From NCBI RefSeq assembly GCF_001188955.3, contig NZ_JPRF03000021.1, positions 248,001 through 312,000 of the forward strand: a stretch of DNA of 64,000 nt. Direction: 5' to 3'. This stretch comes from Kitasatospora aureofaciens. GTDB taxonomy: Bacteria; Actinomycetota; Actinomycetes; Streptomycetales; Streptomycetaceae. The position numbers and the translations under genes are program-made. The notes below the pieces were generated by a model. It was not told where the DNA came from. It was given only the letters and a program-made list of their open reading frames with translations, and searched no databases. Position 1 is the stretch's first letter. Every line of letters begins with the position of its first letter. Positions 17,762 through 26,988 of this stretch are shown here, piece by piece.

Positions 17762-18703
17762 GTGAATCTTCGACCCTGGGCCGCAGCGTCCCTGGCCGGT
17801 GTGGCCATCGCTCTTGCTCCTGCGCCTGCAGGCGTCGCCGCGCAGGCGTCCACACTGCACGCGCCCGGTTCCCCGTGGCCCCGGCAAGAGGACGGGGAAG
17901 GGGCGGGAGAAGGGTATGGGGAGGGGGAGGGGTACGGGGAGGGGCACGGGGAGGGGCACCGCCGTCACTACAGTCCCTGGCGCCACTGCTTCAGCGCCCG
18001 CCGCGTCGTGCTCATCGACAGAACCCTCAGGGCGATTCTGACCAACAGCCGGCGTGGGCCGGAGGCTCTCGTTCTCCAGGGGAGTCCGCCGTCCTCGTCC
18101 TCGTCGCCGGAGGCGCCATGGGACAACTTCTCCGTTTCAACGTATTTGGACGTGAACTATCCCACCCAGACCAGCAACCAGTACGAGTTCCAGATCCGTG
18201 GCTTCTTCAGGGAACACCCGGTCTTCGTGGTCAAGGCCTTCGACCGCCACGAGCGAGCCTTCCCCTTCGCAGCCGCCCGCTGCGTCGACGACTTCTACGA
18301 CGACGACCACCGCCACCACGAGGACGGTGACCGCGATGACCACGCGCGTCCGCACGACGGTGTGGCTGCCGACGGAGGTGGCCCGTCCGGCGCCCCGTCA
18401 CCCGAGGGAGGGGACCAGGGGCACAACGGCCAGCCCGCACCGGAGACCTCCACCTCCGGCGGCACCAGCCTCTCTCCTCCGCCCGGTGGCGAGACCTTCG
18501 GTGAAAGCATTGGGCGCCTGGGCGCGAAGCGCATCGGGATCGCGTCCGGCGGCCTGCTGATGGTTCTGGGAGCGCTGGCTGCGGCCTGGCTTCGCCGACG
18601 CCGTCGGAAGCGTGCCACTCGGCCGGAACAGGGACCGGCCGCACCTCCGACCCCTGACGGTGCATCGGATCAGGAGCCCGAGGTGCCGCCGGCCCAGCCG
18701 TAG
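17762..18703 (+). CDS. Exported, membrane-anchored protein with Gly-Glu repeats (313 aa)
   Basis: GTG at 17762 sits behind GGAGGTCATCCTC and opens straight into a signal peptide (ASLAGVAIALAPAPAGVAA). Residues about 40-65 are a low-complexity Gly-Glu-Tyr/His tract encoded by repeated GGGGAG-type units (17889-17960). A central domain with Cys (HCFSARR, ARCVDD) and the text FQIRGFFREHPVFVVKAFDR follows, then an acidic His/Asp-rich stretch and a Pro/Ser/Gly linker. The C-terminus is one membrane helix (GIASGGLLMVLGALAAAWL) followed by Arg/Lys, like a sortase-type tail but with no LPxTG motif. It is likely held in the membrane with its domain outside. Confidence 0.7.
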   Translation: MNLRPWAAASLAGVAIALAPAPAGVAAQASTLHAPGSPWPRQEDGEGAGEGYGEGEGYGEGHGEGHRRHYSPWRHCFSARRVVLIDRTLRAILTNSRRGPEALVLQGSPPSSSSSPEAPWDNFSVSTYLDVNYPTQTSNQYEFQIRGFFREHPVFVVKAFDRHERAFPFAAARCVDDFYDDDHRHHEDGDRDDHARPHDGVAADGGGPSGAPSPEGGDQGHNGQPAPETSTSGGTSLSPPPGGETFGESIGRLGAKRIGIASGGLLMVLGALAAAWLRRRRRKRATRPEQGPAAPPTPDGASDQEPEVPPAQP

Positions 18704-18737
18704 CGAGGGGGAACGGCCGGCGTCCCGGCGGAACCGG

Positions 18738-19139
18738 TCAGGAGGAACTGCCGCTTCCGGAGGACGTCGGCGTGGCCGAGGAGGTCGGCGTGGCCGAGGA
18801 GGTCGGGCGGGGGTCGTGGGGGCAGATCCAGTTGGGGTTCTTGATTCCGAAGCTCAGGCCCCACTCCCTGTCACAGCCGCCCCAGTATGCTGCGACCCGA
18901 TCGCAGTACGGGCCGCCGTAAGAGTGACAGGGGCGCACTGATTCCTGCGGGCCCGGATTCGTGGAGAGTGGCCAGGACGATTCGGCCTTGCCCAGCGACG
19001 TGCCGGAGGCTCCGACCATGCGGACCCGCGTGGCATCGGAACCGTGGGATGTCCGGTCCATGAGGAAGAGGGGCAGGCCGAAGGCCGAGACGGAAGCCGC
19101 CACCGATGCGGCAGCGAGAGCGCAGCGGGTCAGGCGCAT
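18738..19139 (-). CDS. Secreted Cys-containing small protein (133 aa)
   Basis: ATG at 19139 follows CAGGAGGAACAGTC and begins a signal peptide (RCALAAASVAASVSAFGLPL). The mature part has four Cys (RPCHSYGGPYCDR, GGCDREWG, NWICPHD), consistent with two disulfides. It ends in a Thr/Ser/Ala/Pro tail made of TSSATP repeats, encoded by an 18-base tandem repeat at about 18766-18815. Function unknown. The start at 19193 in the same frame has no ribosome binding site. Confidence 0.65.
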   Translation of the reverse strand: MRLTRCALAAASVAASVSAFGLPLFLMDRTSHGSDATRVRMVGASGTSLGKAESSWPLSTNPGPQESVRPCHSYGGPYCDRVAAYWGGCDREWGLSFGIKNPNWICPHDPRPTSSATPTSSATPTSSGSGSSS

Positions 19140-19875
19140 GACTGTTCCTCCTGGCTTCGTGGTCTGTGGCAGGTGCGGACGAACTCTGCGCACGAGTGCC
19201 GCCGCCGTGAGCGCCGGAGTTGAACGTATGGTCTGGAAAACTCCCCGGCAGCCAGCGAACCGCCAATCAGGCGGCCTTGTCCCGGTTCTTCACTCGAAGG
19301 GTCTCGTCCCCTCGCGGAGATCGACCGGGACGGTTCGCCCGCACCCGAGAAGCCGTAATGAAGCCGGACTTCGCCTGCCGTGCGGGGACCGGACGGGGGC
19401 GGCGGCCTCGGCTCACGCGCCACCGTCCAGGAGTTCACGCCCGCCTGCGTGGGCTACGACGGAAGTCCGGTTGCCGACGGGCCGTTCGTCTTCGACCCGG
19501 CGACTCGAGGGCCGGCTTCCGAAGGACGCGCGCCACACCCACGACGTTCTGCCCGACCACTGGAGTCGCGGCAGCGGACATGCCGGTTCCGCCCGCGCGA
19601 ACGCCCGCGAGGACGGGACGGCCGGGCCGTCAGGCGAGGCCTCCGGCGCCGAGGCCGCTACGGAACCGCCGCACCGTTATGAGGCGGGGCGAGCCCCGGG
19701 TGACATCGCGCCCGGCCCGGCGCATGGTGGAAGTAAGGGGCGGCGCGGGGGAGGGGGCGTCGGTTCCGATGTCCGGTCCCGCGCCGGACCTCGACAATTC
19801 GCATACGGATGGACTGTCGGAACGGGGCCACCCGGTGGCGCCGATGCCCCTGAGGACCCGACAAGGGGAACACCG
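19140..19875. other. Divergent intergenic region upstream of the GMC operon, no gene seen
   Basis: About 735 bases between a minus-strand secreted protein and the plus-strand GMC operon. Several frames are open on both strands but amino-acid content (Arg/Pro/Gly runs) and third-position use do not support a gene. This stretch should contain the operon promoter. Confidence 0.4.
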
Positions 19876-22308
19876 ATGTCGAACGAACGACTGCCCACCC
19901 GCTCCTCGGACCGGGACCGTGCCGGGGATGACGTCGACGTCGTCGTGGTCGGCTCGGGCTTCGGCGGCTCCGTCGCCGCCTACCGCTTCGCCGAGCGCGG
20001 CCGGTCCGTGGTCGTGCTGGAACGCGGCAAGCCGTACCCGCCCAACGGCTTCGCCCGCTCGCCGGCCGCGATGGCCCGCAACTTCTGGGATCCGGGCCGG
20101 GGTCTGTACGGCCTGTTCGACGTCTGGTCCTTCCGCGGTCTGGAGGGGGTGGTCTCCAGCGGCCTGGGCGGCGGCTCGCTGATCTACGCCAACGTGCTGC
20201 TGCGCAAGGACGAGAAGTGGTTCGTGAAGGAGTCTCCGCTGCCCGGCGGCGGCTACGAGAACTGGCCGGTCAGCCGTGCCGACCTCGATCCGCACTACAC
20301 CGCGGTCGAGGAAATGCTCGGCGCAACGCCCTACCCGTACGACGACACGCCGAAGACCCTCGCGATGCACGAGGCCGCCGACCGGCTCGGTGTCCCGATC
20401 GAACGGCCGCCGCTCGCCGTCACCTTCGCGCCCCGGCCGGCCGGCACTCCCGTCCCGGGTGCCCCCATCCCCGAACCCGAGTACGGCAACCTCCACGGCC
20501 TGCCCCGGAGCACCTGCCGGCTGTGCGGCGAGTGCGACGTCGGCTGCAACTTCGGCGCCAAGAACACCCTGGACCACACCTACCTCTCGGCCGCCCGGCA
20601 CCACGGCGCCGACCTGCGCACCCGCTGCGAGGTGCGCGGCTTCGCGCCCCGGCCCGGAGGCGGCTGGGAGGTCCGCTACGTGGTCCACGACCCCGCCCGC
20701 GAGGGCCATCCCACAGCGATCGACCGCCTCCCACTGCAACGGATCGGGTGCAGGCGCCTGGTGCTGGCGGCCGGCACGTTCGGAACGACCTACCTGCTGC
20801 TGCGCAACCGGGCCGGGCTGCGCGGCATCAGCCCGGCCCTGGGCAACCGGTTCAGCGGCAACGGCGACCTGCTGGGACTGGTGCTCAACGCGACCGACGG
20901 CGCGGCCGGGCGCGGTCCGCGCCGGTTGGACAGCAGCACCGGCCCGGTCATCACCAGCGCCATCCGGGTCGGTGACGAGCTTGACGGGGACGGCTCCTCG
21001 GGGCGCGGCTTCTACGTCGAGGACGCGGGGTACCCGGGCTTCGTGGACTGGCTGGCCGAGGGGGTGCAGGTCCCGGGCGAGGTCCGCCGGACGGTGGAGT
21101 TCGGCCTGCACCGGCTGCTGTCCCGGTTCGGCGGTACCCGGCACAGCCACGTCAGCCGCCAACTCGCCCTGCTGCTCGGCCCGGGCGTGTTCTCGGCCTC
21201 GGCGCTGCCGCTGCTCGGCATGGGCCGGGACGTGCCGGACGGCCGGCTGAGCCTGTCCGGGGACTACCTCGAGGTCGACTGGACGGCGGAGACCTCGCTG
21301 CGATACTTCGAGCGCGTCCGGTCGACCATGCGCGAGGTGGCCGAGGCACTCGGCGGCGAGTTCGCCGACAACCCGCTGTGGTGGACGTACCGGGTGATCA
21401 CCGTGCACCCGCTGGGCGGCGCTCCGATGGGCCGCCACCCCGCCGAGGGCGTCTGCGACTCCTACGGCGAGGTGTTCGGCTTTCCCGGGCTGTACGTGTT
21501 GGACGGCTCGGCGCTGCCCGGGCCGGTGGGAGCGAACCCGTCGCTGACGATCGCCGCCTTCGCCGACCGGGCCTGCGAGCACATCCTCGACGAGTCCTCC
21601 GTGCCCGCGACCGCGGCCGCCGCGCCGCTGCCGGCCGGTGCCGTGGCGTCGGCCTCCGACCCGCAGCCGCAGGCCGACGGGCCGCGGGCGACCAGCCTGT
21701 CCTTCACCGAGGAGATGAAGGGCTACGTCGCCCTCGACACCGAGGACCCCGAGCAGGGGCGGGCGCTCGGCCGCTCCCGGCACCAGCGGCTGATGTTCCG
21801 GCTCACCATCACCGCCTCCGACGTGGACCGCTTCGTCGTCGATCCGGATCACCCGGCCACCGCCGCCGGCTACGTCGACTGCGACCTGCTCGGTGGCCGA
21901 CTGCCCGTCGAGCGCGGATGGTTCAACCTGTTCACCCGCGGCGACGACCCGAGCCGGCGGCTGATGCCGTACCGGCTGCACCTGCGCGATCCGGGCGGAA
22001 ACCCGCTGACCCTGGTCGGGCACAAGGACGTGCACGACGACCCCGGCTTCGACCTGTGGCGCGACACCTCGACGCTCTACTACCGGTTGCTCTCCGGGCA
22101 CGTCCTCCCGGACGGCGACGCCGCCGCGCCGGTGCTCGGCGCGGGGGTCGTCAACATCCTGGTCAGGGACTTCGTCCGCCAGCTGACCACCTTCCGCACC
22201 GCGGGCCCGCACCCCGCGCGGGCGCTGGAGCGTTTCGGCCGGCTGTTCCTCGGCGAGCTGTGGGCCGTCTACGGCCCGCAGCTCGCCCGGGCCCGGCAGC
22301 CGGTCTGA
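19876..22308 (+). CDS. GMC-family FAD oxidoreductase, cholesterol-oxidase-like, with extra C-terminal domain (810 aa)
   Basis: ATG at 19876 follows AAGGGGAACACCG. Residues about 20-45 hold the FAD-binding motif VVVVGSGFGGSVAAYRFAER; a second flavin contact GLGGGSLIYANVLL lies near residue 100. A Cys cluster CRLCGECDVGCNFGAKN (about 215-232) is characteristic of this sub-branch. The catalytic His lies in VHPLGGAPMG (about 510) and the late Asn in VGANPSLTIAAFADRA. This is longer than classic cholesterol oxidases: residues about 607-810 form an added domain (LSFTEEMKGYVALD, LLGGRLPVERGWFNLF). The family oxidises alcohols or sterols with O2 or another acceptor. It leads a four-gene operon; the next gene begins 13 bases later. 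No signal peptide is seen. Confidence 0.85.
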   Translation: MSNERLPTRSSDRDRAGDDVDVVVVGSGFGGSVAAYRFAERGRSVVVLERGKPYPPNGFARSPAAMARNFWDPGRGLYGLFDVWSFRGLEGVVSSGLGGGSLIYANVLLRKDEKWFVKESPLPGGGYENWPVSRADLDPHYTAVEEMLGATPYPYDDTPKTLAMHEAADRLGVPIERPPLAVTFAPRPAGTPVPGAPIPEPEYGNLHGLPRSTCRLCGECDVGCNFGAKNTLDHTYLSAARHHGADLRTRCEVRGFAPRPGGGWEVRYVVHDPAREGHPTAIDRLPLQRIGCRRLVLAAGTFGTTYLLLRNRAGLRGISPALGNRFSGNGDLLGLVLNATDGAAGRGPRRLDSSTGPVITSAIRVGDELDGDGSSGRGFYVEDAGYPGFVDWLAEGVQVPGEVRRTVEFGLHRLLSRFGGTRHSHVSRQLALLLGPGVFSASALPLLGMGRDVPDGRLSLSGDYLEVDWTAETSLRYFERVRSTMREVAEALGGEFADNPLWWTYRVITVHPLGGAPMGRHPAEGVCDSYGEVFGFPGLYVLDGSALPGPVGANPSLTIAAFADRACEHILDESSVPATAAAAPLPAGAVASASDPQPQADGPRATSLSFTEEMKGYVALDTEDPEQGRALGRSRHQRLMFRLTITASDVDRFVVDPDHPATAAGYVDCDLLGGRLPVERGWFNLFTRGDDPSRRLMPYRLHLRDPGGNPLTLVGHKDVHDDPGFDLWRDTSTLYYRLLSGHVLPDGDAAAPVLGAGVVNILVRDFVRQLTTFRTAGPHPARALERFGRLFLGELWAVYGPQLARARQPV

Positions 22309-22321
22309 CCGAGGAGCCGAC

Positions 22322-24163
22322 ATGAAGGCGCACGAGCTCCGCAAGCACGCCGAGGAGATCGGCTTCACCCCGCAGGAGCAGACCCGGTGGCTGGCCCCGG
22401 GACAGCTGGCCCGCACGGCCGTGAAGGTTGTCCTGGCCACGGTCTTCGCCGGCTACGCGGACAAGAGGGAGATCCAGGGCGCGCTCTCCGAGCGTCCACT
22501 GCACGCCCCGCTGTGCGAGCCCGGGGCGCAGGAGCTGTGGATCGACTTCGTCGCCGACCTCGGCGACGGCTTCGACGCGACGAGCTCGGTGGCCTGGACG
22601 CTGGCGGCGGAGAAGCTCACCGTCGACGCACCCGGTCCGGCGCCGCCCGGCCTGACGAGCCGGGGCGCGCTGCTGGTGCTCGGCGGTGACGAGGTGTACC
22701 CGGTGGCATCCGCGCGCGGCTACGAGGACAAGATGAAGGGCCCGTACCGCGCCGCCCTGCCGACCGCCGACGACCATCCGCTGCTGGTCGCGCTGCCGGG
22801 CAACCACGACTGGTACGACGGCCTCACCGCCTTCCTGCGGATCTTCGCCCAGCAACGGCCCATCGGCGGCTGGCAGACCGCACAGAGCCGCAGCTACTTC
22901 GTCGTGCAGCTGCCGCAACGGTGGTGGCTGATCGGCCTGGACAGCCAGCTCGGGGAGTACTTCGACGACCCCCAGCTGCGCTACTTCCAGAAACACCTGT
23001 CGGCCAACCTCGAACCCGGGGACGGCGTGATCGTCTGCTCCGCGGAGCCCACCTGGGTGAAGAGCGCCGACAGGTCGGCCGACGCCTTCGACGCGCTGCA
23101 CTGGTTCGACCGCAACTACGTCCGGACCAGGACCGATCCGCAGACCGGCGAGCAGCGCCCGACCGGCGCGTCGATCCGACTCTGGCTGACCGGCGACCGG
23201 CACCACTACGCCCGGTACGCCGAACGGCTGCCCGAGGACACGGCGCCCACCGGCCACCTGCCGCCCGACCCGCGGCGGCGCCAGATGGTGACCTGCGGCC
23301 TGGGCGGCGCGTACCTCTCGGCGACGCACCGGCTGCCCGCCGCGCTGCCGCTGCCGCCCAGCGGGTCGCGGCTGCGGGAGAGGGACGACCCGCCGGTGGT
23401 GTTCGACCGCGCACGGGCGACCGACCCCGACGCCGCGGACTCCCGCCGGATGGCGCGCCGCCTCGCACGGCCCTGGTCCCCGTACTGGCTGCCGCGCCGC
23501 AACCCCGGTTTCGCCGAGCTGACAGCGGGCGTGCACGCCGTGCTGTTCCTGCTCCTGGGCTTCCTGTTCGCCCTGTCGCAGGGCGTGCTCAAGCCCGTCG
23601 ACGCCGTGCGCCACGCCGACGGTGGGGCCCTCGGCAGTTTCGTCGGCGGTTTCTGCGGTGCGGTGGCGGTCTTGTTCCTGCTTCGTCTGCTCTACCGGCT
23701 GCTGCGCCCCCATGTGCGGGCGAAGCCGTCCACGACGCTGGTCGCGTTGCTGATGCAGGTCGCGGTGGCGCTGGCGGTCCTCGCCGTCGCCGTGGGCGTG
23801 CCGTTCCCGGACTCCTGGTCCGGGTGGGCGGTGCTGATGGCCTGCCTGGTGCTGGCCGCGCTGGTGGGCGCGGTGCTGGGCTCCGAGGCGTTCGCGCTCT
23901 GGATCCTGTCGGCGCGCAGCGGCGCGGCCACCGACTGGCAGATGTCGGGCCAGTCGATCGAGGAGCACAAGGGCTTCCTGCGACTGCACCTCGCGCCGGA
24001 CGGCGACATCACGATCTACCCCCTGGCGCTCGACGGCATCTGCCGGGAATGGGACCTGCAGGACGACCCGGCCCTCGGCAAGCGGCCGGTGCCCGCCGCG
24101 CCGCCGACCGTACGGCTGATCGAGGACCCCGTCGTGATCGCGCGGAACGCGAGGACGCCATGA
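22322..24163 (+). CDS. Membrane-bound calcineurin-like metallophosphoesterase (613 aa)
   Basis: ATG at 22322 follows GAGGAGCCGAC. The phosphoesterase motifs are spread over residues 75-295: DFVADLGDGFDA, LVLGGDEVYP, the signature LPGNHDWYDG near 160, and TGDRHHYARY near 290, supplying the usual Asp/His/Asn metal ligands. From about residue 400 to 525 there are four hydrophobic helices (VLFLLLGFLFALSQGVL and three more), so the enzyme is anchored in the membrane, with a soluble C-terminal piece. The stop overlaps the next start (ATGA). The substrate is unknown; the operon context suggests a phosphorylated lipid or a head group. Confidence 0.8.
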   Translation: MKAHELRKHAEEIGFTPQEQTRWLAPGQLARTAVKVVLATVFAGYADKREIQGALSERPLHAPLCEPGAQELWIDFVADLGDGFDATSSVAWTLAAEKLTVDAPGPAPPGLTSRGALLVLGGDEVYPVASARGYEDKMKGPYRAALPTADDHPLLVALPGNHDWYDGLTAFLRIFAQQRPIGGWQTAQSRSYFVVQLPQRWWLIGLDSQLGEYFDDPQLRYFQKHLSANLEPGDGVIVCSAEPTWVKSADRSADAFDALHWFDRNYVRTRTDPQTGEQRPTGASIRLWLTGDRHHYARYAERLPEDTAPTGHLPPDPRRRQMVTCGLGGAYLSATHRLPAALPLPPSGSRLRERDDPPVVFDRARATDPDAADSRRMARRLARPWSPYWLPRRNPGFAELTAGVHAVLFLLLGFLFALSQGVLKPVDAVRHADGGALGSFVGGFCGAVAVLFLLRLLYRLLRPHVRAKPSTTLVALLMQVAVALAVLAVAVGVPFPDSWSGWAVLMACLVLAALVGAVLGSEAFALWILSARSGAATDWQMSGQSIEEHKGFLRLHLAPDGDITIYPLALDGICREWDLQDDPALGKRPVPAAPPTVRLIEDPVVIARNARTP

Positions 24164-25230
24164 CCACCGTTCCACCACCCACCACGGCGGCCGGGCGGAC
24201 CACGCGCCGCGACCACGTCACCGAGGTCCGCCCGCTGACCGCCCTCGACGGCCGGCCGCTGACCCTGGTGCACGTCCAGGGCCGCCACCCTCCCACCCGG
24301 GGCCCGGTGCTGGTCGCGCACGGCGCCGGGGTCCGGGCCGAACTCTTCCGCCCGCCGCTGCCGCGCACCTTCGTCGACGCCCTGATCGACGACGGCTGGG
24401 ACGTCTGGCTGTTCAACTGGCGCGCCTCGATCGACCTCGACCCGGTGCCCTGGACGCTCGACCAGGCGGCCGCGTACGACCACCCCGCCGCGGTGGCCCA
24501 CGTGCTGGCGGCCACCGGCGCGGACCGGCTCAAGGCGGTCGTGCACTGCCAGGGCTCGACCTCGTTCATGATGGCGCTGGCGGCCGGGCTCCTGCCCGAG
24601 GTGGACACCGTGGTCAGCAACGCGGTGTCGCTGCACCCGGTCGTCCCCGGCTGGTCCAGGTTCAAGATCGGCCGTCTGGCCCCGCTCATCGCCCGTGCCC
24701 TGCCGGCCATCTCGCCCGGCTGGGGCGACAAACCGGAGGGCCCGCTCTCCCGGCTGATCGTCGGCTTCGTCCGCGCGACCCACCCGGAGTGCGGGAACAG
24801 GGTCTGCCGGATGGTCAGTTTCACCTACGGCACCGGCTGGCCGGCCCTGTGGTCCCACGAGAACCTCGACGAGCGGACGCACGACTGGATCCGCGGGGAG
24901 TTCGCCGACGTCCCGATGACGTTCTTCGCGCAGATGAACCGGTGCATCCGGGCCGGCCACCTGGTGCGGACGGAGCCCGTCGCCACCCTGCCGCGGTCCG
25001 TCGTCGACCGGGCGCCCAGCACCGACGCGCGGATCGTCCTGCTCGCCGGCGAGCAGAACCAGTGCTTCCTGGCGGAGAGCCAGCAGCGCACCTTCGACTT
25101 CCTGCAACGGCACCGCCCCGGCCGCGACAGCCTCCACCTGCTGCCCGGCTACGGCCACCTCGACGTCTTCCTCGGCCGCCGCGCGGCGGCCGACACCTAC
25201 CCGCTGATCCTGAAGGAGCTCGGGCGATGA
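24160..25230 (+). CDS. Alpha/beta hydrolase (356 aa)
   Basis: ATG at 24160 overlaps the previous stop by four bases. The fold shows PVLVAHGAGVRAELF (oxyanion region) near residue 50, the nucleophile elbow HCQGSTSF with Ser near 132, and the catalytic His in PGYGHLDVF near 330; the acid is probably in LLAGEQNQCF, where Glu or Asn takes the place of Asp. The strand PPLPRTFVDALIDDGWDVWL is typical of lipid esterases fused to GMC oxidoreductases in other bacteria. It may cleave an ester from the product of the upstream oxidase. Translationally coupled to both neighbours. Confidence 0.8.
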   Translation: MTTVPPPTTAAGRTTRRDHVTEVRPLTALDGRPLTLVHVQGRHPPTRGPVLVAHGAGVRAELFRPPLPRTFVDALIDDGWDVWLFNWRASIDLDPVPWTLDQAAAYDHPAAVAHVLAATGADRLKAVVHCQGSTSFMMALAAGLLPEVDTVVSNAVSLHPVVPGWSRFKIGRLAPLIARALPAISPGWGDKPEGPLSRLIVGFVRATHPECGNRVCRMVSFTYGTGWPALWSHENLDERTHDWIRGEFADVPMTFFAQMNRCIRAGHLVRTEPVATLPRSVVDRAPSTDARIVLLAGEQNQCFLAESQQRTFDFLQRHRPGRDSLHLLPGYGHLDVFLGRRAAADTYPLILKELGR

Positions 25231-26156
25231 AGCCGATCCTGTCCCTCGCCCGGCTGGGGTTGTCGCTCGTGCCGTCGCCGTACCCGAGGCGGCAGCGGCG
25301 GCTCGCCGGACGCAACGCGCTGGTCGACGGCATCCCGTTCGAGATGCCGGTCAACTCGGCGGACACCCCCTGTCTGATGGCCGCGTTCACCGTCGACCGA
25401 GCGGCGGCCGCCCGGCTGCTGCCCGGCGGCGAACTCCACCCGGTGACCCTCCCGGGCGGCCGCGGGCTGCTCATGATCACGGTCGTCAACTACGTGCGCA
25501 CCGACATCGGCCGCTACATCGAGTACTCCATCGCGCTCGCCTGCACCCACGGCAACCGGCCCGCGCCGCCGCTGCTCCCGGGGCTCCTGCGGGGCGTCTT
25601 CGGCACCGGGCAGTACGTCCTGGACCTTCCGGTGAGCAGCGAGATCTCGGTCAAGGGCGGGAAGGGCATCTGGGGGATGCCCAAGCACCAGGCCAACCTC
25701 GACTTCCGGGTCACCGACGCCACGGTGTCCAGCGAGTACCAGGTCGACGGCCAGCTGGGGACGTTCATCTCGATCGACCGCCCGCCCGCGACGGCGCTGC
25801 CGCTGCGCGTCAAGGCGGCGAACTACTGTGCGTTCCGCGGCATGCTGATGAAGTCGTCCATCTACTTCGAGGGGGAGGCCGACATCGCGTTCGGCAAGCG
25901 CGCCCGGGCCCGGCTGCTCCTCGGCGACGCCCCGCAGGTCGTGGCCCTTCACGACCTCGGGATCACCTCGAACCCGCTGTTCACGATCTACCTGCCGTCG
26001 ACCCGGGGCGTGCTCGACGACCACTTCGAGTGCTGGTTCCTCACCAGCGAGGCGCCCGGCCAGAGCTACGGCGAGCCGATGAAGAGCGTCGTCGACCTCG
26101 GCCTGTCGCAGCAGTGGCTGGACCCGCCGCGCATCGACGTCGGCGCCCGGCCGTGA
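25227..26156 (+). CDS. Acetoacetate-decarboxylase-like protein (309 aa)
   Basis: ATG at 25227 overlaps the previous stop by four bases. The motif GIWGMPKHQANLDF near residue 150 is the hallmark of the acetoacetate decarboxylase superfamily; its Lys lies where the family has the Schiff-base Lys, but the second Lys of the usual PKK is His here. Other family features are the N-terminal GIPFEMPVNSADTPCLMAAF and C-terminal YGEPMKSVVDLG. The altered active site may mean a cyclase, hydratase or aldolase-type reaction rather than decarboxylation, as known for other members. It closes the four-gene operon; the next gene is on the other strand. Confidence 0.8.
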   Translation: MKPILSLARLGLSLVPSPYPRRQRRLAGRNALVDGIPFEMPVNSADTPCLMAAFTVDRAAAARLLPGGELHPVTLPGGRGLLMITVVNYVRTDIGRYIEYSIALACTHGNRPAPPLLPGLLRGVFGTGQYVLDLPVSSEISVKGGKGIWGMPKHQANLDFRVTDATVSSEYQVDGQLGTFISIDRPPATALPLRVKAANYCAFRGMLMKSSIYFEGEADIAFGKRARARLLLGDAPQVVALHDLGITSNPLFTIYLPSTRGVLDDHFECWFLTSEAPGQSYGEPMKSVVDLGLSQQWLDPPRIDVGARP

Positions 26157-26223
26157 AGGAGTCCTGGGACGACGGTCCTGGGACGACGGCCCGTGTGAAA
26201 GAAGGGCAGCCAGGGGACCGGTC

Positions 26224-26988
26224 TCAGCCCCAGTTCTGCAGCCGCTGGAGCAGGTCGGCGTCGCCCTCCATCCGCAGCGATTCGGCCGGGATGCGCATGT
26301 ACATGAGCAGGGCCATCTCGCTCGCCGTGCCGTAGATGGCGGCGGTGGGCTTGCTCTCGGCGGCCTCCGCCGCGCTGAGGCGGGTGAAGCGGGAACCGGC
26401 GGCGTCCACCGTCTGGCGCCAGGAGCCGGCCTCGGCTGCGTGGTAGTCCATGGTGGCGGGCTCGTCCGGCCACGGGACCGTGACGGTGCAGACGGTGGCG
26501 AGGAACTCCTCGATGGCGTCGACCGCCTCGGTCGTCGGCAGCTCCTGCGGTGTACCGGAGGCCAGCTGGGCGTCGTAGGTGTGGATCAGCGACTCCGGGA
26601 CGCGGCGGCGGGCCACGGCGGCCACCGTGTGCGGCGAGGCCAGCGGCTCCCACCAGGCCCAGCAGCCCCGGTCCGGGCCGGCCTCGCGCAGAGCGGTGAG
26701 CAGCTGCTCCGTCGAGTCGGCCAGCCAGGTTATGAGGGCCTCGCGCTCCTTGGGCGCCGCCAGCCCGTCCTTGCTCGGCCGCTCGTCGCCCGGCGCGGTG
26801 TTCAGCACGATGTAGGCCCAGAAGCGGTCACCCTCACTGAGGTGGTTCGCGAGGTCGTACAGCGTCCACCCCGGGCAGGACGGGACGTCGGCGTCGAGGC
26901 TGGGGGCCTCCGCGACGGCGGCGCGGAACGCGGCGGACCGCTCGTCAATCATCCGCAGCAGGGTGGAGAAGTGGAGATGTTCAGTCAC
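26224..26988 (-). CDS. Maleylpyruvate isomerase / mycothiol-dependent DinB-like family protein (254 aa)
   Basis: GTG at 26988 opens VTEHLHFSTLLRMIDERSAA, the typical start of this actinobacterial family. The motif CPGWTLYDLANHLSEGDRFW (residues about 38-57) contains the His and Glu metal ligands of the four-helix bundle, and a later His in SLIHTYDAQLA completes the site. Members act as mycothiol-dependent isomerases or transferases; many have unknown substrates. It lies alone, convergent with the GMC operon, about 70 bases after it. Confidence in family is high, function is open. Confidence 0.8.
   Translation of the reverse strand: MTEHLHFSTLLRMIDERSAAFRAAVAEAPSLDADVPSCPGWTLYDLANHLSEGDRFWAYIVLNTAPGDERPSKDGLAAPKEREALITWLADSTEQLLTALREAGPDRGCWAWWEPLASPHTVAAVARRRVPESLIHTYDAQLASGTPQELPTTEAVDAIEEFLATVCTVTVPWPDEPATMDYHAAEAGSWRQTVDAAGSRFTRLSAAEAAESKPTAAIYGTASEMALLMYMRIPAESLRMEGDADLLQRLQNWG

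Noticed and set aside
19630..22440. A 936-codon minus-strand open frame opposite the GMC oxidoreductase
   Set aside because: The plus strand has FAD and catalytic motifs; the minus frame is low-complexity Gln/Ala/Val/Gly text typical of antisense frames at high GC.
22163..24178. A 671-codon minus-strand open frame opposite the metallophosphoesterase
   Set aside because: No motif or ribosome binding site; the plus strand has GNHDW and membrane helices and is coupled to its neighbours.
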